Origin: Fibrobacterota bacterium
GTDB lineage: Bacteria; Fibrobacterota; Fibrobacteria; UBA11236
DNA: 64,000 bases
Assembly: GCA_028287465.1 (NCBI GenBank)
Contig: JAQBPO010000042.1
Location: forward strand, 62,001-126,000
Direction of reading: 5' to 3'
Shown here: positions 25,707-33,704 of the stretch, in pieces
Layout of the letters: the number at the start of each line of letters is the position of its first letter
Numbering within the stretch: position 1 is the stretch's first letter
Position numbers and translations under genes: made by a program
The notes under the pieces: model-generated
The model's database searches: none
What the model saw: only the letters and a program-made list of their open reading frames with translations
What the model was told of the DNA's origin: nothing

Positions 25707-27326
25707 TTACGGGGCGCCGGGTTCCACGGAAAGGACCTTCACGGCCATTCCGCCGGGCATGCGCACGGTCAGGAAATAACGTCCGGGAGGGTAACCGGCC
25801 AGGGAAAGGGTTCCTGCCTGCCCGGACTTGAGGGTCGTTTCTGAGGCCTGCCTGCCCGATATATCGTATAAACGCGCCACGATCGGAGCCGTTTCCGCGC
25901 CCGCGGCTCCCGCGCCCGCGGCTCCCGCGCCCGCGGCTCCCGCGGCCGGTACCGTAACGGTCAGGATACCGTGGGCCAGGGTAATCTCCGGATAGGCGGC
26001 GGTCTTGGGGGCGATCGGCCCGGATACGGCCGTGGGCGCGTTCAGGACGCGGAAGATGATATGCGCGAGGCTGTCCTGGCCTTCCGCGTTCGGATGCACC
26101 CCGTCCGGCACCAGATCCCCATGCGCTTCCATTGGAGTATGCAGGTCGATGACGGTAAGACCCCGTTCGGCGGCGATCTGCTTGATGGCGGGGATGGTGA
26201 AGTTCACGATGATCGAATCGTTGATGTTCTGGAACTGGTATTCCCCGTTACGCTTGAAGGACGGGCAGGGCAGCAGGAGCACGACCTTGGGCTTGGGATT
26301 GAGGGTGGCGAGGGTGTCGAGCATCCACCGGTAGTCGGCCATGTAGACGTTCTTGTTCCAATACTGCGGACGGGAATCGTTGGTCCCGAGCTTGATGGTC
26401 ACGAGGTTGGGCTTGAGCTTGAAGATGTCCGGGAACCGGGAGGTCTTGTAATAAGGGCTCAGGCTGTTCCTGGTCATGTAGGCCCCGGAAACCCCGTCGT
26501 TCTGGACGAAATAATCCCGGCCGAAAAGCATGTTGAGCCGCATCGGGTAGGAATCCTTCTTCACCGTCCCCGGAGTCCCGAAGGCGTAGTCCGTGATGCT
26601 GTTTCCTACGCAGGCGATGCGCGTCGCCTTCGACAGGAAGGTCCGGTAGAAGATGGACGCCAGGGAGTCATGCCCGACCGCATTGGGATGGACGCCGTCC
26701 GCGAAGAGGCTCTGGAACGGGAGCAGGGGCGTATAGGCGTCGATGATGTTGAGGTTCCTGGCGGCGGCCACCTTCTTGATGATCGGCATGATCTCGTTCT
26801 TGATCACCGTCCCGCGGATCCCGGCCGAGCCGGTCTGGTCCACGAATGCGGGGCAGGGGAGGACGAGGAAGATTTTCGGATGCGATTTCATGGCGGACAG
26901 GGTATCGATGAGGGCCAACAGGTCCCCTTCGAACTCGCCCTTATGGGTATCCCAGTTCACGGGCTTGGAATCGTTGGTCCCCAGCTTGATGGAGATGATG
27001 TCCGGCTGGAAGGCGAAGACGTTGGTAAGCCTGCCCAGGGTCCAGTAGGAGAAGTCCCCCTTCTTGAGCAGGGTGCGGCCCGAGACGCCGTCGTTCTCGA
27101 CCAGGAAGGCCGGGCCCAGGAGGTTCTGCAGCTTGGCGGAATAGGCGTCCGTGGCCGAGGGGCCCGCCGTGATGCTGTTCCCGATGCAGGCCCATTTGAT
27201 GGGCGCTTCGATATCGGCAAGGGCCGGTATGGCGGCGGCCGATGCCAGGGCCAGGGCCGCGAAACCGTTCCTGCCGTATTTGCCGAAAGACTTGCGGAAG
27301 GAAAGTACAGCAGTCGCAATACGCAA
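25707..27326 (-). CDS. Secreted protein with two tandem SGNH hydrolase domains
   Basis: The 539-residue protein starts at TTG 27326, with a strong GGAGG 5-6 nt upstream, and carries a signal peptide ending PALA. Two complete SGNH modules follow, each with GNSIT (Ser near residues 51 and 244), an LGTND block and DGVHPN (Asp/His). Both triads look intact, so this is a bivalent esterase, possibly acetyl-xylan or rhamnogalacturonan type. An Ala/Gly linker (about 462-478) built from an exact 15-bp tandem repeat leads to a C-terminal sorting-like domain (ARLYDISGRQAS ... PGRYFLTVRM). The two domains look like an internal duplication. Neighbours suggest a role in polysaccharide use. Confidence 0.9.
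   Translation of the reverse strand: MRIATAVLSFRKSFGKYGRNGFAALALASAAAIPALADIEAPIKWACIGNSITAGPSATDAYSAKLQNLLGPAFLVENDGVSGRTLLKKGDFSYWTLGRLTNVFAFQPDIISIKLGTNDSKPVNWDTHKGEFEGDLLALIDTLSAMKSHPKIFLVLPCPAFVDQTGSAGIRGTVIKNEIMPIIKKVAAARNLNIIDAYTPLLPFQSLFADGVHPNAVGHDSLASIFYRTFLSKATRIACVGNSITDYAFGTPGTVKKDSYPMRLNMLFGRDYFVQNDGVSGAYMTRNSLSPYYKTSRFPDIFKLKPNLVTIKLGTNDSRPQYWNKNVYMADYRWMLDTLATLNPKPKVVLLLPCPSFKRNGEYQFQNINDSIIVNFTIPAIKQIAAERGLTVIDLHTPMEAHGDLVPDGVHPNAEGQDSLAHIIFRVLNAPTAVSGPIAPKTAAYPEITLAHGILTVTVPAAGAAGAGAAGAGAAGAETAPIVARLYDISGRQASETTLKSGQAGTLSLAGYPPGRYFLTVRMPGGMAVKVLSVEPGAP
25896..25940. repeat. Three exact copies of a 15-bp repeat
   Basis: CGCGCCCGCGGCTCC occurs three times head to tail inside the double SGNH gene and encodes the Ala-Gly linker before its C-terminal domain. 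Since the unit is a multiple of three, copy-number change would lengthen or shorten the linker without breaking the frame. Confidence 0.9.
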
Positions 27327-27469
27327 ACCGACCTCCGGTAATGAAGTGTTCAGGGAAGGCGCGAAAAAGGCGCCGACCGGATGTGGGGCGCCCGAAATGA
27401 TTGGCTGTAGGACAGGGAAAGCGCCGGAAGCCGCCCCACGCGGTTCCGACGTTCACGAAATATAGAAGG

Positions 27470-30400
27470 TCAGGGAGCCTTTGCGGTAAGGTTGCGGACC
27501 ACTCCGGTGCGGGTGTACCGGATTTCCTGCTTACCGTTCTTGAAGCGGAAAACCACCTTCCAGACATAAACGCCTTGACCGGCCTTCTGGCCCTTGGCGT
27601 TGGTAAGATCCCAGACCAGGTAGCTGACCATGCCGCGCTTGGCGGCGCGTTCCTGGTTGTTCAGCTCCCCGCGGTACCCGAACGCCTGCTTGAAGCTCTT
27701 CACCCAGTTGCCCAGGTTGTCGAAGATGGCCACGTCGGCGATGTATTCCCCCGTGGAGATGACCTGGACCGCGCTGATGCCGGGGGGCATGGTGCTGACC
27801 TTGCCTCCGTCCATGTTGGGCGTCACCGGCGCGTTGATCGCGGGGATCACGGGGACGTAAAGCGTGCCGGGAACGAATCCCGCCGGGAAATCCGCCGGCG
27901 GCACCCAGACGGTGACGTACCCGTTTACGGACTTCTTGGAATATTCGCTTCCCGCGTCGTTCTGCGGGTCGTTGTTCACCACCACGAATCCCGGGGAGCT
28001 CGTGTTCATACCGGCGACCGGGGGATAGCCGCGGAACAGTTCGATCTCGCGGGGAGGCTTGCCGCCGATCAGCTTTTCCCCGTGGATGGGCGGGAGGTTC
28101 CCGTTCAGATCCGTATAGGTTCCGTTCACGTTCATGTATACGCAGTCGCCGGTGAGCGGGGACGGGCCGTTGCCGTTGGCCACCAGGAAGGTGAAGGTGC
28201 CGTCGCCGTTGTCCCGGGGCTGGGAGTAGGGGACGACCGGTACCGAGTGCGCGTAGTCGGTGCAGAGGCCGTTCACGGTCTTGGAGAATCGGATCAGTTC
28301 CTGCCAATCGGATTGGGTCTTCAGCTGTTCCGAGACCTTGATGGTCATGGTGTCCACGTTGAGGATGGTGGAACCGGGGGTGACGGCCAGGCTGTTGAAC
28401 GGATGGAAGGTCGCGGACACGATGATCGGGCCCATGGAGTCGTTGATGGCCGGCTTCTGGGCGCCGAAGATATTGTCCGAGGGCAAGGTGGCGAAGGGCT
28501 TCTGGCCCAAGGCGATGGACGTGGCTCCCGGAGGGAAGGGGGATCCCGAGAAATCCGCCACCAGGACGTTGGGCGCTCCCTCCTTGAGCGAGAGGACCGG
28601 GGGCTTATCGTTGTCATGCTCCGCGTCCACGGAATTCCAGTAGGTGGGGGTCAAGGACGTGGGCAGGACCTCCAGGGGCCGGCTGAAAACGATATAGACC
28701 TTGTCGCCGCGTCCGTCCCCGTCGGTATCCTTGATATAGGCGACCTTGACGAGGTTGAGGGCGGGAAGGAGGTCGACCGTCGCGGAATAGGGCTTGCCGT
28801 TGATCTGGGCTACCGCCGTGACGGGAACCTTGGTGACGGCCTTGGACGTATCCAGCCAGCCTTCGAGCCTGCCCGAACCGGCAACGGCCGGCGTGGTCTG
28901 GAAGCCGAAGCCGACGACAACGGTGAAGACGTTGGAGTTGACGTCCGTTTCGACCGCCGTCACGGTTTCCTTGTCGCCCTGGGCCGAGGTCAAGGTGACG
29001 AGAATGGTGTCCCGGACGCCGACCGTGGCCGAAGGGCCTTTCACGACGATCATGATGGAATCCGCTTCGCCGTCCTTTACCGTGGCGATCTGGCCCGCGG
29101 GGTTGCCGGGAAGGGTGATGGTCAGGCCTTCCGCCGAACCGCCGTTCCACGCCTTGTTGTCCGTGACGCGGTTGTTGTAGACCTCGTCCACGTAGACGAC
29201 GGTGATATTGTCCGAGGTCTTGCAGGATAGGACGTTGTCGCCCGGGTTGGGAGGGACGGCTTCGTTCTTCACGATATCGCCGGACTTGTAGCCTCCGCCG
29301 GCCTGTTCGATCATGGGTACCCGGCCGATGACATCCCCGGAAAGCCCGCATTTGACTTCGGCCCAGACCGTATCCTGGTTGCGGGTGAAGCTCTGATCGG
29401 TGACCCGGATGCTGATGCAGGTAGTGGTGCGCGTGATGTCCGCCGCGGTATCCGGGCAGCTCACGATCTTGACGGTTTCCGGCTTGTCGGGATAGGCGAT
29501 GTTCAGGGTCGCGGTGACGGTATTGCCGTCCGGCCTGCCTACGCGGTTATGGGTCTTCACCGTGGCGGTCACTTCGCCGAGGAAGAAGGATTCCAGGATC
29601 TTGTTCCCGGGAATGCCCGGCTTTTCCTGGATGGGCACGGCCAGGGTCCAGTTGCCCGTGATGCCGTTACGGACCGGGACTCCGGCGATAATGGTTTCGC
29701 TGTCGGATGCCGCCGCGCCCTTGCGGTTGCGGATCTTGAATACGAACTCCTTCTTTTCGGGATTGGCGCCGTTGACGAAGTTGCCGGTATAGTCGTCCGT
29801 GTAGACCAGGTAAACGCTGTCGCTGGCGGGGGAGTAGAACGCGCCGGGCGCCAGGAGGTTCCCGGCCTTGTCGGTGAAGCTGAGGCGGGCGGAGACCTCG
29901 GCATTGGCCAGGGACAGGGTGGTGCCGAAGATGATGTCGTCGAAATCCATGTCGGACGCGCCGGAGGCGCCGGCCGGCTGCACGTTGTCCTCGAATCCGA
30001 ACTGCACCAGGCTGTCGTTGACGCGCCCGGCCACGGACCAGCGATGGCCGTACTTCACGCTCGAGGCTTCGGAAACGTACCTGCTGACGCCCGGGATATT
30101 GAGGCCGGTGTACTTGGGCTTGCGGCTTTCCTCGGTCGGGAAGCTGCCGTTGGCCGGGGTCACCACCTTATAGATGAAATAGACGGTGTCGCCGACGGGA
30201 ATGTCGTACAGATCGCTGAGGATGATCTTCTGATTGGGAGTGGAGTGGTTGGTGAAGAGGAACACTTCCTGTCCCGTCTTCGGCGCGATGAAATACAGGT
30301 TGCCGGTCCATCCGGCTTCGTTGCCGATCAACCACACCGATACCGGATCGAAGGAGGCGCGCGTGAAGGACGCGCCGATGTACATGGTATCCGCTTTCCA

Positions 30401-30502
30401 AAGCGGCTGCGGCTTCGGAGGCGTGAAGATATCCAACTGCGCGGATACGTTCGCGATCCCCAAAACGATCAAAAAGGAAAAAGCCAGCTTTAAGCTTCTC
30501 AT
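27470..30502 (-). CDS. Large surface protein: DUF4114-like head and FlgD-like C-terminal domain
   Basis: The 1010-residue protein has a signal peptide (ending NVSAQ). Residues 20-190 repeat the DUF4114-like domain of the genes at 18438 and 19314 (KADTMYIGASF, NEAGWTGNLYFIA, SDMDFDDIIF). The middle consists of several Ig-like repeats with recurring DTILVTLTSAQGDKETV-type strands and an EF-like DTDGDGRGDKVYIVF segment. The C-terminus (about 900-1010) with VAIFDNLGNWVKSF and GQGVYVWKVVFRFKNG is a FlgD-like Ig domain, shared with the fibro-slime protein at 35637. It is likely a long fibrous surface or matrix protein. Start 30502 has GGGGGG 7 nt upstream. Its function is unknown. Confidence 0.88.
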   Translation of the reverse strand: MRSLKLAFSFLIVLGIANVSAQLDIFTPPKPQPLWKADTMYIGASFTRASFDPVSVWLIGNEAGWTGNLYFIAPKTGQEVFLFTNHSTPNQKIILSDLYDIPVGDTVYFIYKVVTPANGSFPTEESRKPKYTGLNIPGVSRYVSEASSVKYGHRWSVAGRVNDSLVQFGFEDNVQPAGASGASDMDFDDIIFGTTLSLANAEVSARLSFTDKAGNLLAPGAFYSPASDSVYLVYTDDYTGNFVNGANPEKKEFVFKIRNRKGAAASDSETIIAGVPVRNGITGNWTLAVPIQEKPGIPGNKILESFFLGEVTATVKTHNRVGRPDGNTVTATLNIAYPDKPETVKIVSCPDTAADITRTTTCISIRVTDQSFTRNQDTVWAEVKCGLSGDVIGRVPMIEQAGGGYKSGDIVKNEAVPPNPGDNVLSCKTSDNITVVYVDEVYNNRVTDNKAWNGGSAEGLTITLPGNPAGQIATVKDGEADSIMIVVKGPSATVGVRDTILVTLTSAQGDKETVTAVETDVNSNVFTVVVGFGFQTTPAVAGSGRLEGWLDTSKAVTKVPVTAVAQINGKPYSATVDLLPALNLVKVAYIKDTDGDGRGDKVYIVFSRPLEVLPTSLTPTYWNSVDAEHDNDKPPVLSLKEGAPNVLVADFSGSPFPPGATSIALGQKPFATLPSDNIFGAQKPAINDSMGPIIVSATFHPFNSLAVTPGSTILNVDTMTIKVSEQLKTQSDWQELIRFSKTVNGLCTDYAHSVPVVPYSQPRDNGDGTFTFLVANGNGPSPLTGDCVYMNVNGTYTDLNGNLPPIHGEKLIGGKPPREIELFRGYPPVAGMNTSSPGFVVVNNDPQNDAGSEYSKKSVNGYVTVWVPPADFPAGFVPGTLYVPVIPAINAPVTPNMDGGKVSTMPPGISAVQVISTGEYIADVAIFDNLGNWVKSFKQAFGYRGELNNQERAAKRGMVSYLVWDLTNAKGQKAGQGVYVWKVVFRFKNGKQEIRYTRTGVVRNLTAKAP

Positions 30503-30664
30503 ACGAATACCCCCCGTAACTTTGACCCCAACGATGCGCGATGACCTTCCCAAAATATCACCACTGGGACAAAAATGCGCGATAAAAAGCGGAAAAAGCG
30601 AACCGCGGGAGGAAATTTACCACCGGTCGCGATGCCGATCGCGAAGCCCAAAAACCCCAAAACG

Positions 30665-30688
30665 GAAAAGACCGGCATGAGCCGGCCT
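30665..30688 (-). terminator. Terminator after the sugar-dehydrogenase-like gene
   Basis: On the minus strand a CCGGC/GCCGG hairpin with a four-base loop is followed by TCTTTT, about 35 nt past the stop at 30723. Confidence 0.6.
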
Positions 30689-30722
30689 TCAGGGTAACCG
30701 CAAGGTGCGGTAAGGGAAGCGG

Positions 30723-32507
30723 TTAGAACAGGACGGGCCGGGCGAAAGAGTCCCCTCCCTGCCGCAGTTCCAGGAGGTAGACCCCTTGGCTCCGGTTTCC
30801 GCGCGAAAGCGGATATTTGCCGGGACCGGATCCCGAGCGTTCTTCGACGAGGCTGCCGTCCATGGTCCGGAGCGCAAGGGTGAAGTCCCCGGCGAGGTCG
30901 ACGTCGACGATCAGGGCGCCCGGCCGGACCGATCCGACCTTGAAGCCCGAGGACAGGGGGGAAGTCCGCGCGAGGCGCTGGGACAGGCCCACGGAAGGAT
31001 TCCAGGTCCGGTCCGAAATGGCGTTCAAGGTATACCAGGTTTCATTGTCCCAAAGGGCGTTGGTTCCCGCGGCCGGTTTCACGCCGGTAAGCTTGATGTC
31101 GACCACGTATTCCATCGCCTTGAGGCCGCTGATCTGCAGGAATACCCGCTTGCCGTCGTCGGAGACCTGGACGCCGGAAACGGTCCGGTTCTCCACGGCA
31201 TCCTTGCAGCATCCGTACGCGGCGCCGCGGGTATAATGCCATTGGGTAACGTTGAAGTTCGCGGGAGCGAGGCCGGTCTTGCTCACGGGTTCGGTGAATT
31301 CGATCTCGAAACCGTCCTTGAAGGAGTGGACGGCCAGCATTTCGAAAACCGAACCGGAAGCCTTGGGCGTCATCTTATAGAAGGGCATCAACCCGTTTCC
31401 GGGCCAATTCCCGAAATGCTCCATCGATCCCAGGTAAAGCGCGCCGTCCGGGCCCCAGGCCATGCGGTTGATGCCGGACGCCCCGGTAGCGTTCGAGAAG
31501 CGGAAAATGGCGCCTTGGTAGTCGCCGTTCACCTTTTCCAGGGCGAAGCGGGTGAGGCCGGGTCCGTTGGCATCCCCGCCGAACCATTGGCCGGCATAGG
31601 GTCCCTTGCTCACGTAGACGGGCTGGCTGTTGGAGGCGCCGGCGATCTGGGACGGGTAGGGGATCCAAACCGCCGGGGGCTGGTAGGGAAGCTTTTCGGC
31701 CCAGTTGGGGGCCTGGGGCGGGCTTTGGCGGTGGCCGTAGAAGCGCCCCTGCTTGATATGCATGAAGGTGCAGCCGGGCAGCCAGCTGCCCTGATTGTCC
31801 ATTACGAACATCTCGCCGGCATCGTTCATTCCGGCCCCATTGGGGGAGCGCAGGCCGCCCGCCCATTTCTCCAGGTTCTTGCCGTCCGGATCCCAGCGCA
31901 GGAAGGCGCCGGAATAATCGCTGGAGGCGACCACGTCCGAAGGCCCGCCGACCCGGATGCTCCCGGAATAGGGCGCGTAGAACTTGCCACCGCTGAAGAT
32001 GGGGGTGAAGATCCATTGGTGCCACTTGGCTCCCATGGGCCAGGCCAGGATCTTGGTCCGGTTGGCGGCGGGATCCCCGGTGGCCGCATTGCTGGGGATG
32101 GAATAGAAGGCGTCCCGATCGGAAACGTAGATCTTGTCGTTCACGACGTTGACGCCGGAAGGTTGGCGGAAATCGCTGGCGATCTTGGAAACCTGGATGG
32201 TACCAGTCCCGGTGGCTCCGCTCACGATGAAAACGCACGAGTTGGGGTCGGGGTTGGGGACCTCCCCGCCGCCCATGGTTCCCGTGGTGACCAGGACCAT
32301 GCGGCCGTCCGACAGGAAGTCTATCCCCATGGTGCGGTATTTGTCCGGGAGACCCAGTTCCTTGATGTCGAAAGCGGGATGGACCGTGGTAGGGATGGAG
32401 AAAGCGGGCGCGGTCATCCATGCCAGGACGCCCATCCCGATCGCGATCGCCTTCACCCGGCCATGGATCGCATTGAACCCTTGAATGAAGCCTTTTGCAG
32501 GAACCAT
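30723..32507 (-). CDS. Secreted sugar-dehydrogenase-like propeller with sorting-like C-terminus
   Basis: The 594-residue protein has a signal peptide (ending APAFS) and a six-bladed propeller region (about 50-400) with FLSDGRMVLVTTG, GLRSPNGAGMNDAGEMFVMDN and GINRMAWGPDGALYLGSM, the pattern of PQQ-dependent sugar dehydrogenase-like and related Planctomycete-type proteins. Quinone ligands cannot be verified by eye. An Ig-like domain (about 410-510) and a C-terminal sorting-like domain (LRTMDGSLVEERSG ... GVYLLELRQGG) follow. The ATG has AGGGGGG 3 nt upstream. It is divergent from the TIGR02147 regulator, and each promoter has its own GTTGTC palindrome, so the regulator probably controls it. 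Confidence 0.83.
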   Translation of the reverse strand: MVPAKGFIQGFNAIHGRVKAIAIGMGVLAWMTAPAFSIPTTVHPAFDIKELGLPDKYRTMGIDFLSDGRMVLVTTGTMGGGEVPNPDPNSCVFIVSGATGTGTIQVSKIASDFRQPSGVNVVNDKIYVSDRDAFYSIPSNAATGDPAANRTKILAWPMGAKWHQWIFTPIFSGGKFYAPYSGSIRVGGPSDVVASSDYSGAFLRWDPDGKNLEKWAGGLRSPNGAGMNDAGEMFVMDNQGSWLPGCTFMHIKQGRFYGHRQSPPQAPNWAEKLPYQPPAVWIPYPSQIAGASNSQPVYVSKGPYAGQWFGGDANGPGLTRFALEKVNGDYQGAIFRFSNATGASGINRMAWGPDGALYLGSMEHFGNWPGNGLMPFYKMTPKASGSVFEMLAVHSFKDGFEIEFTEPVSKTGLAPANFNVTQWHYTRGAAYGCCKDAVENRTVSGVQVSDDGKRVFLQISGLKAMEYVVDIKLTGVKPAAGTNALWDNETWYTLNAISDRTWNPSVGLSQRLARTSPLSSGFKVGSVRPGALIVDVDLAGDFTLALRTMDGSLVEERSGSGPGKYPLSRGNRSQGVYLLELRQGGDSFARPVLF

Positions 32508-32529
32508 CTACCCCCCTAATGATGCCCCT

Positions 32530-32603
32530 AATCTAGGGAGGAATCGGAACCCCCGCCTGATCAGCACGACTAAACGGTCGGAAAACGTTGTCCGAAGGAC
32601 AAC
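32530..32603 (-). promoter_or_regulatory. GTTGTC-palindrome promoter of the propeller gene
   Basis: The palindrome at 32587-32603 is followed on the minus strand, after 51 nt, by TAGATT (32535-32530). Transcription would start near 32523, only 16 nt before the ATG, with the palindrome centred at -72: one helical turn farther than the -62 sites. Confidence 0.55.
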
Positions 32604-32673
32604 AACCTTTCCGCCCGTCCCTATTATACCCCGTGGACACGGCCCGTGCCATTTGAGGGGATTGAGCGCGTCC

Positions 32674-32748
32674 GTTGTCCTTAAGACAACCTTTCCTTCC
32701 GTTCCGGACCGGATTGCCGGGGGGATGAGGGGGTCCAGGCGGTAGATT
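32674..32748 (+). promoter_or_regulatory. GTTGTC-palindrome promoter of the TIGR02147 regulator
   Basis: The palindrome at 32674-32690 is followed after 52 nt by TAGATT (32743-32748), with start near 32755 and palindrome centre at -73. Its presence ahead of a regulator gene suggests autoregulation. Confidence 0.55.
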
Positions 32749-32837
32749 GCCCGTAAGGGGAACCGGTGCGCGGCTTGGGCCGTGACCTGGATTTATATTT
32801 GGGCGAGCGCGCCTTAAAAAGCGACAGGGGTTTATCA

Positions 32838-33704
32838 GTGGCCACCCGGACGACTGGACGGATTTTCGATCACCTGGATTACAGGGTGTATTTGAAGGAG
32901 CATTACGAGAAAAGCAAGGAAGCGAATCCGCATTTTTCCTTCCGATCGTTCTCGAACAAGGCCGGATTCAAGACCAAGGACTTCCTGTACCGGGTGATGC
33001 ACGGGGAGAAGAACCTCTCCCAGGCCAGCATTTTCAAGCTTTCCGGCGCCCTGGGCCTGAAGCGGGAGGAGATCGAATACTTCGAGAATCTGGTCAAATT
33101 CAACCAGTCGAAGGTGATCAAGGAGAAGGATTTCTATTTTCAGAAGCTCGCCGCCATGCGCGGCGAATACAATACCGACAACTCCGCCCACCGGCTGGAG
33201 GCCCAGCAATACGATTATTACAGCAAGTGGTGGCATACGGCGGTGCGTTCGCTCCTCGACATGCATGAATTCCGGGGCGACTATAAATGGCTGGCCAAGA
33301 AACTCGATCCCGCCATCTCCGCCCAGCAGGCGGAGCAATCCGTGACCCTGCTCGAGAACCTGGGCCTGGTCGCCCGGGATTCCTCCGGACGCTACAAGAC
33401 CACGCACAAAACCTTGACTACCGGCACCCCCATCCTGCCCCTGGCGATCACCAAGTTCCATTTGGGCACCCTTGAGCTCGCCACGCGCTGCCTGGACGAG
33501 GTTCCCAAGGAAGAGCGGGACCTTTCCTGCCTGACTTTGGGGATTTCCAGGAAGACCCTGGACAGAATCAAGCAGAAGCTGAAGCGCTTTCGCTCGGAAC
33601 TGCTTAAATTGGCCGAAGCGGACGAAGAGGCGGATACGGTGTACCATTTGAACCTGCATATGTTCCCCCTCAGCAAGCGTGAAAAGCCGGAGGGACCGGC
33701 GTGA
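32838..33704 (+). CDS. TIGR02147-family transcriptional regulator
   Basis: The 288-residue protein matches TIGR02147/DUF4423, a family expanded in Fibrobacter. Residues 1-95 contain a helix-turn-helix-like region (FSFRSFSNKAGFKTKDFLYR, then NLSQASIFKLSGALGL and IEYFENLVKFNQ). The C-terminal part has the family marks YYSKWWHTAVRSLLDM, TLGISRKTLDRIKQKLKRFR and VYHLNLHMFPLS. Start: GTG at 32838 with AGGGG 7 nt upstream; a longer frame upstream would cross the -10 element. Its stop overlaps the GTG of the next gene (GTGA), tying regulator and lipoprotein together. It is the best local candidate to bind the GTTGTC palindromes, including two in its own upstream region. Confidence 0.92.
   Translation: MATRTTGRIFDHLDYRVYLKEHYEKSKEANPHFSFRSFSNKAGFKTKDFLYRVMHGEKNLSQASIFKLSGALGLKREEIEYFENLVKFNQSKVIKEKDFYFQKLAAMRGEYNTDNSAHRLEAQQYDYYSKWWHTAVRSLLDMHEFRGDYKWLAKKLDPAISAQQAEQSVTLLENLGLVARDSSGRYKTTHKTLTTGTPILPLAITKFHLGTLELATRCLDEVPKEERDLSCLTLGISRKTLDRIKQKLKRFRSELLKLAEADEEADTVYHLNLHMFPLSKREKPEGPA

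Noticed and set aside
30514-30529. GGGGTCAAAGTTACGG on the minus strand ahead of the 1010-residue protein
   Set aside because: It resembles the promoter box but lies only about 11 nt before the ATG, overlaps the ribosome site, lacks the CCC end and has no -10 element at the usual distance.
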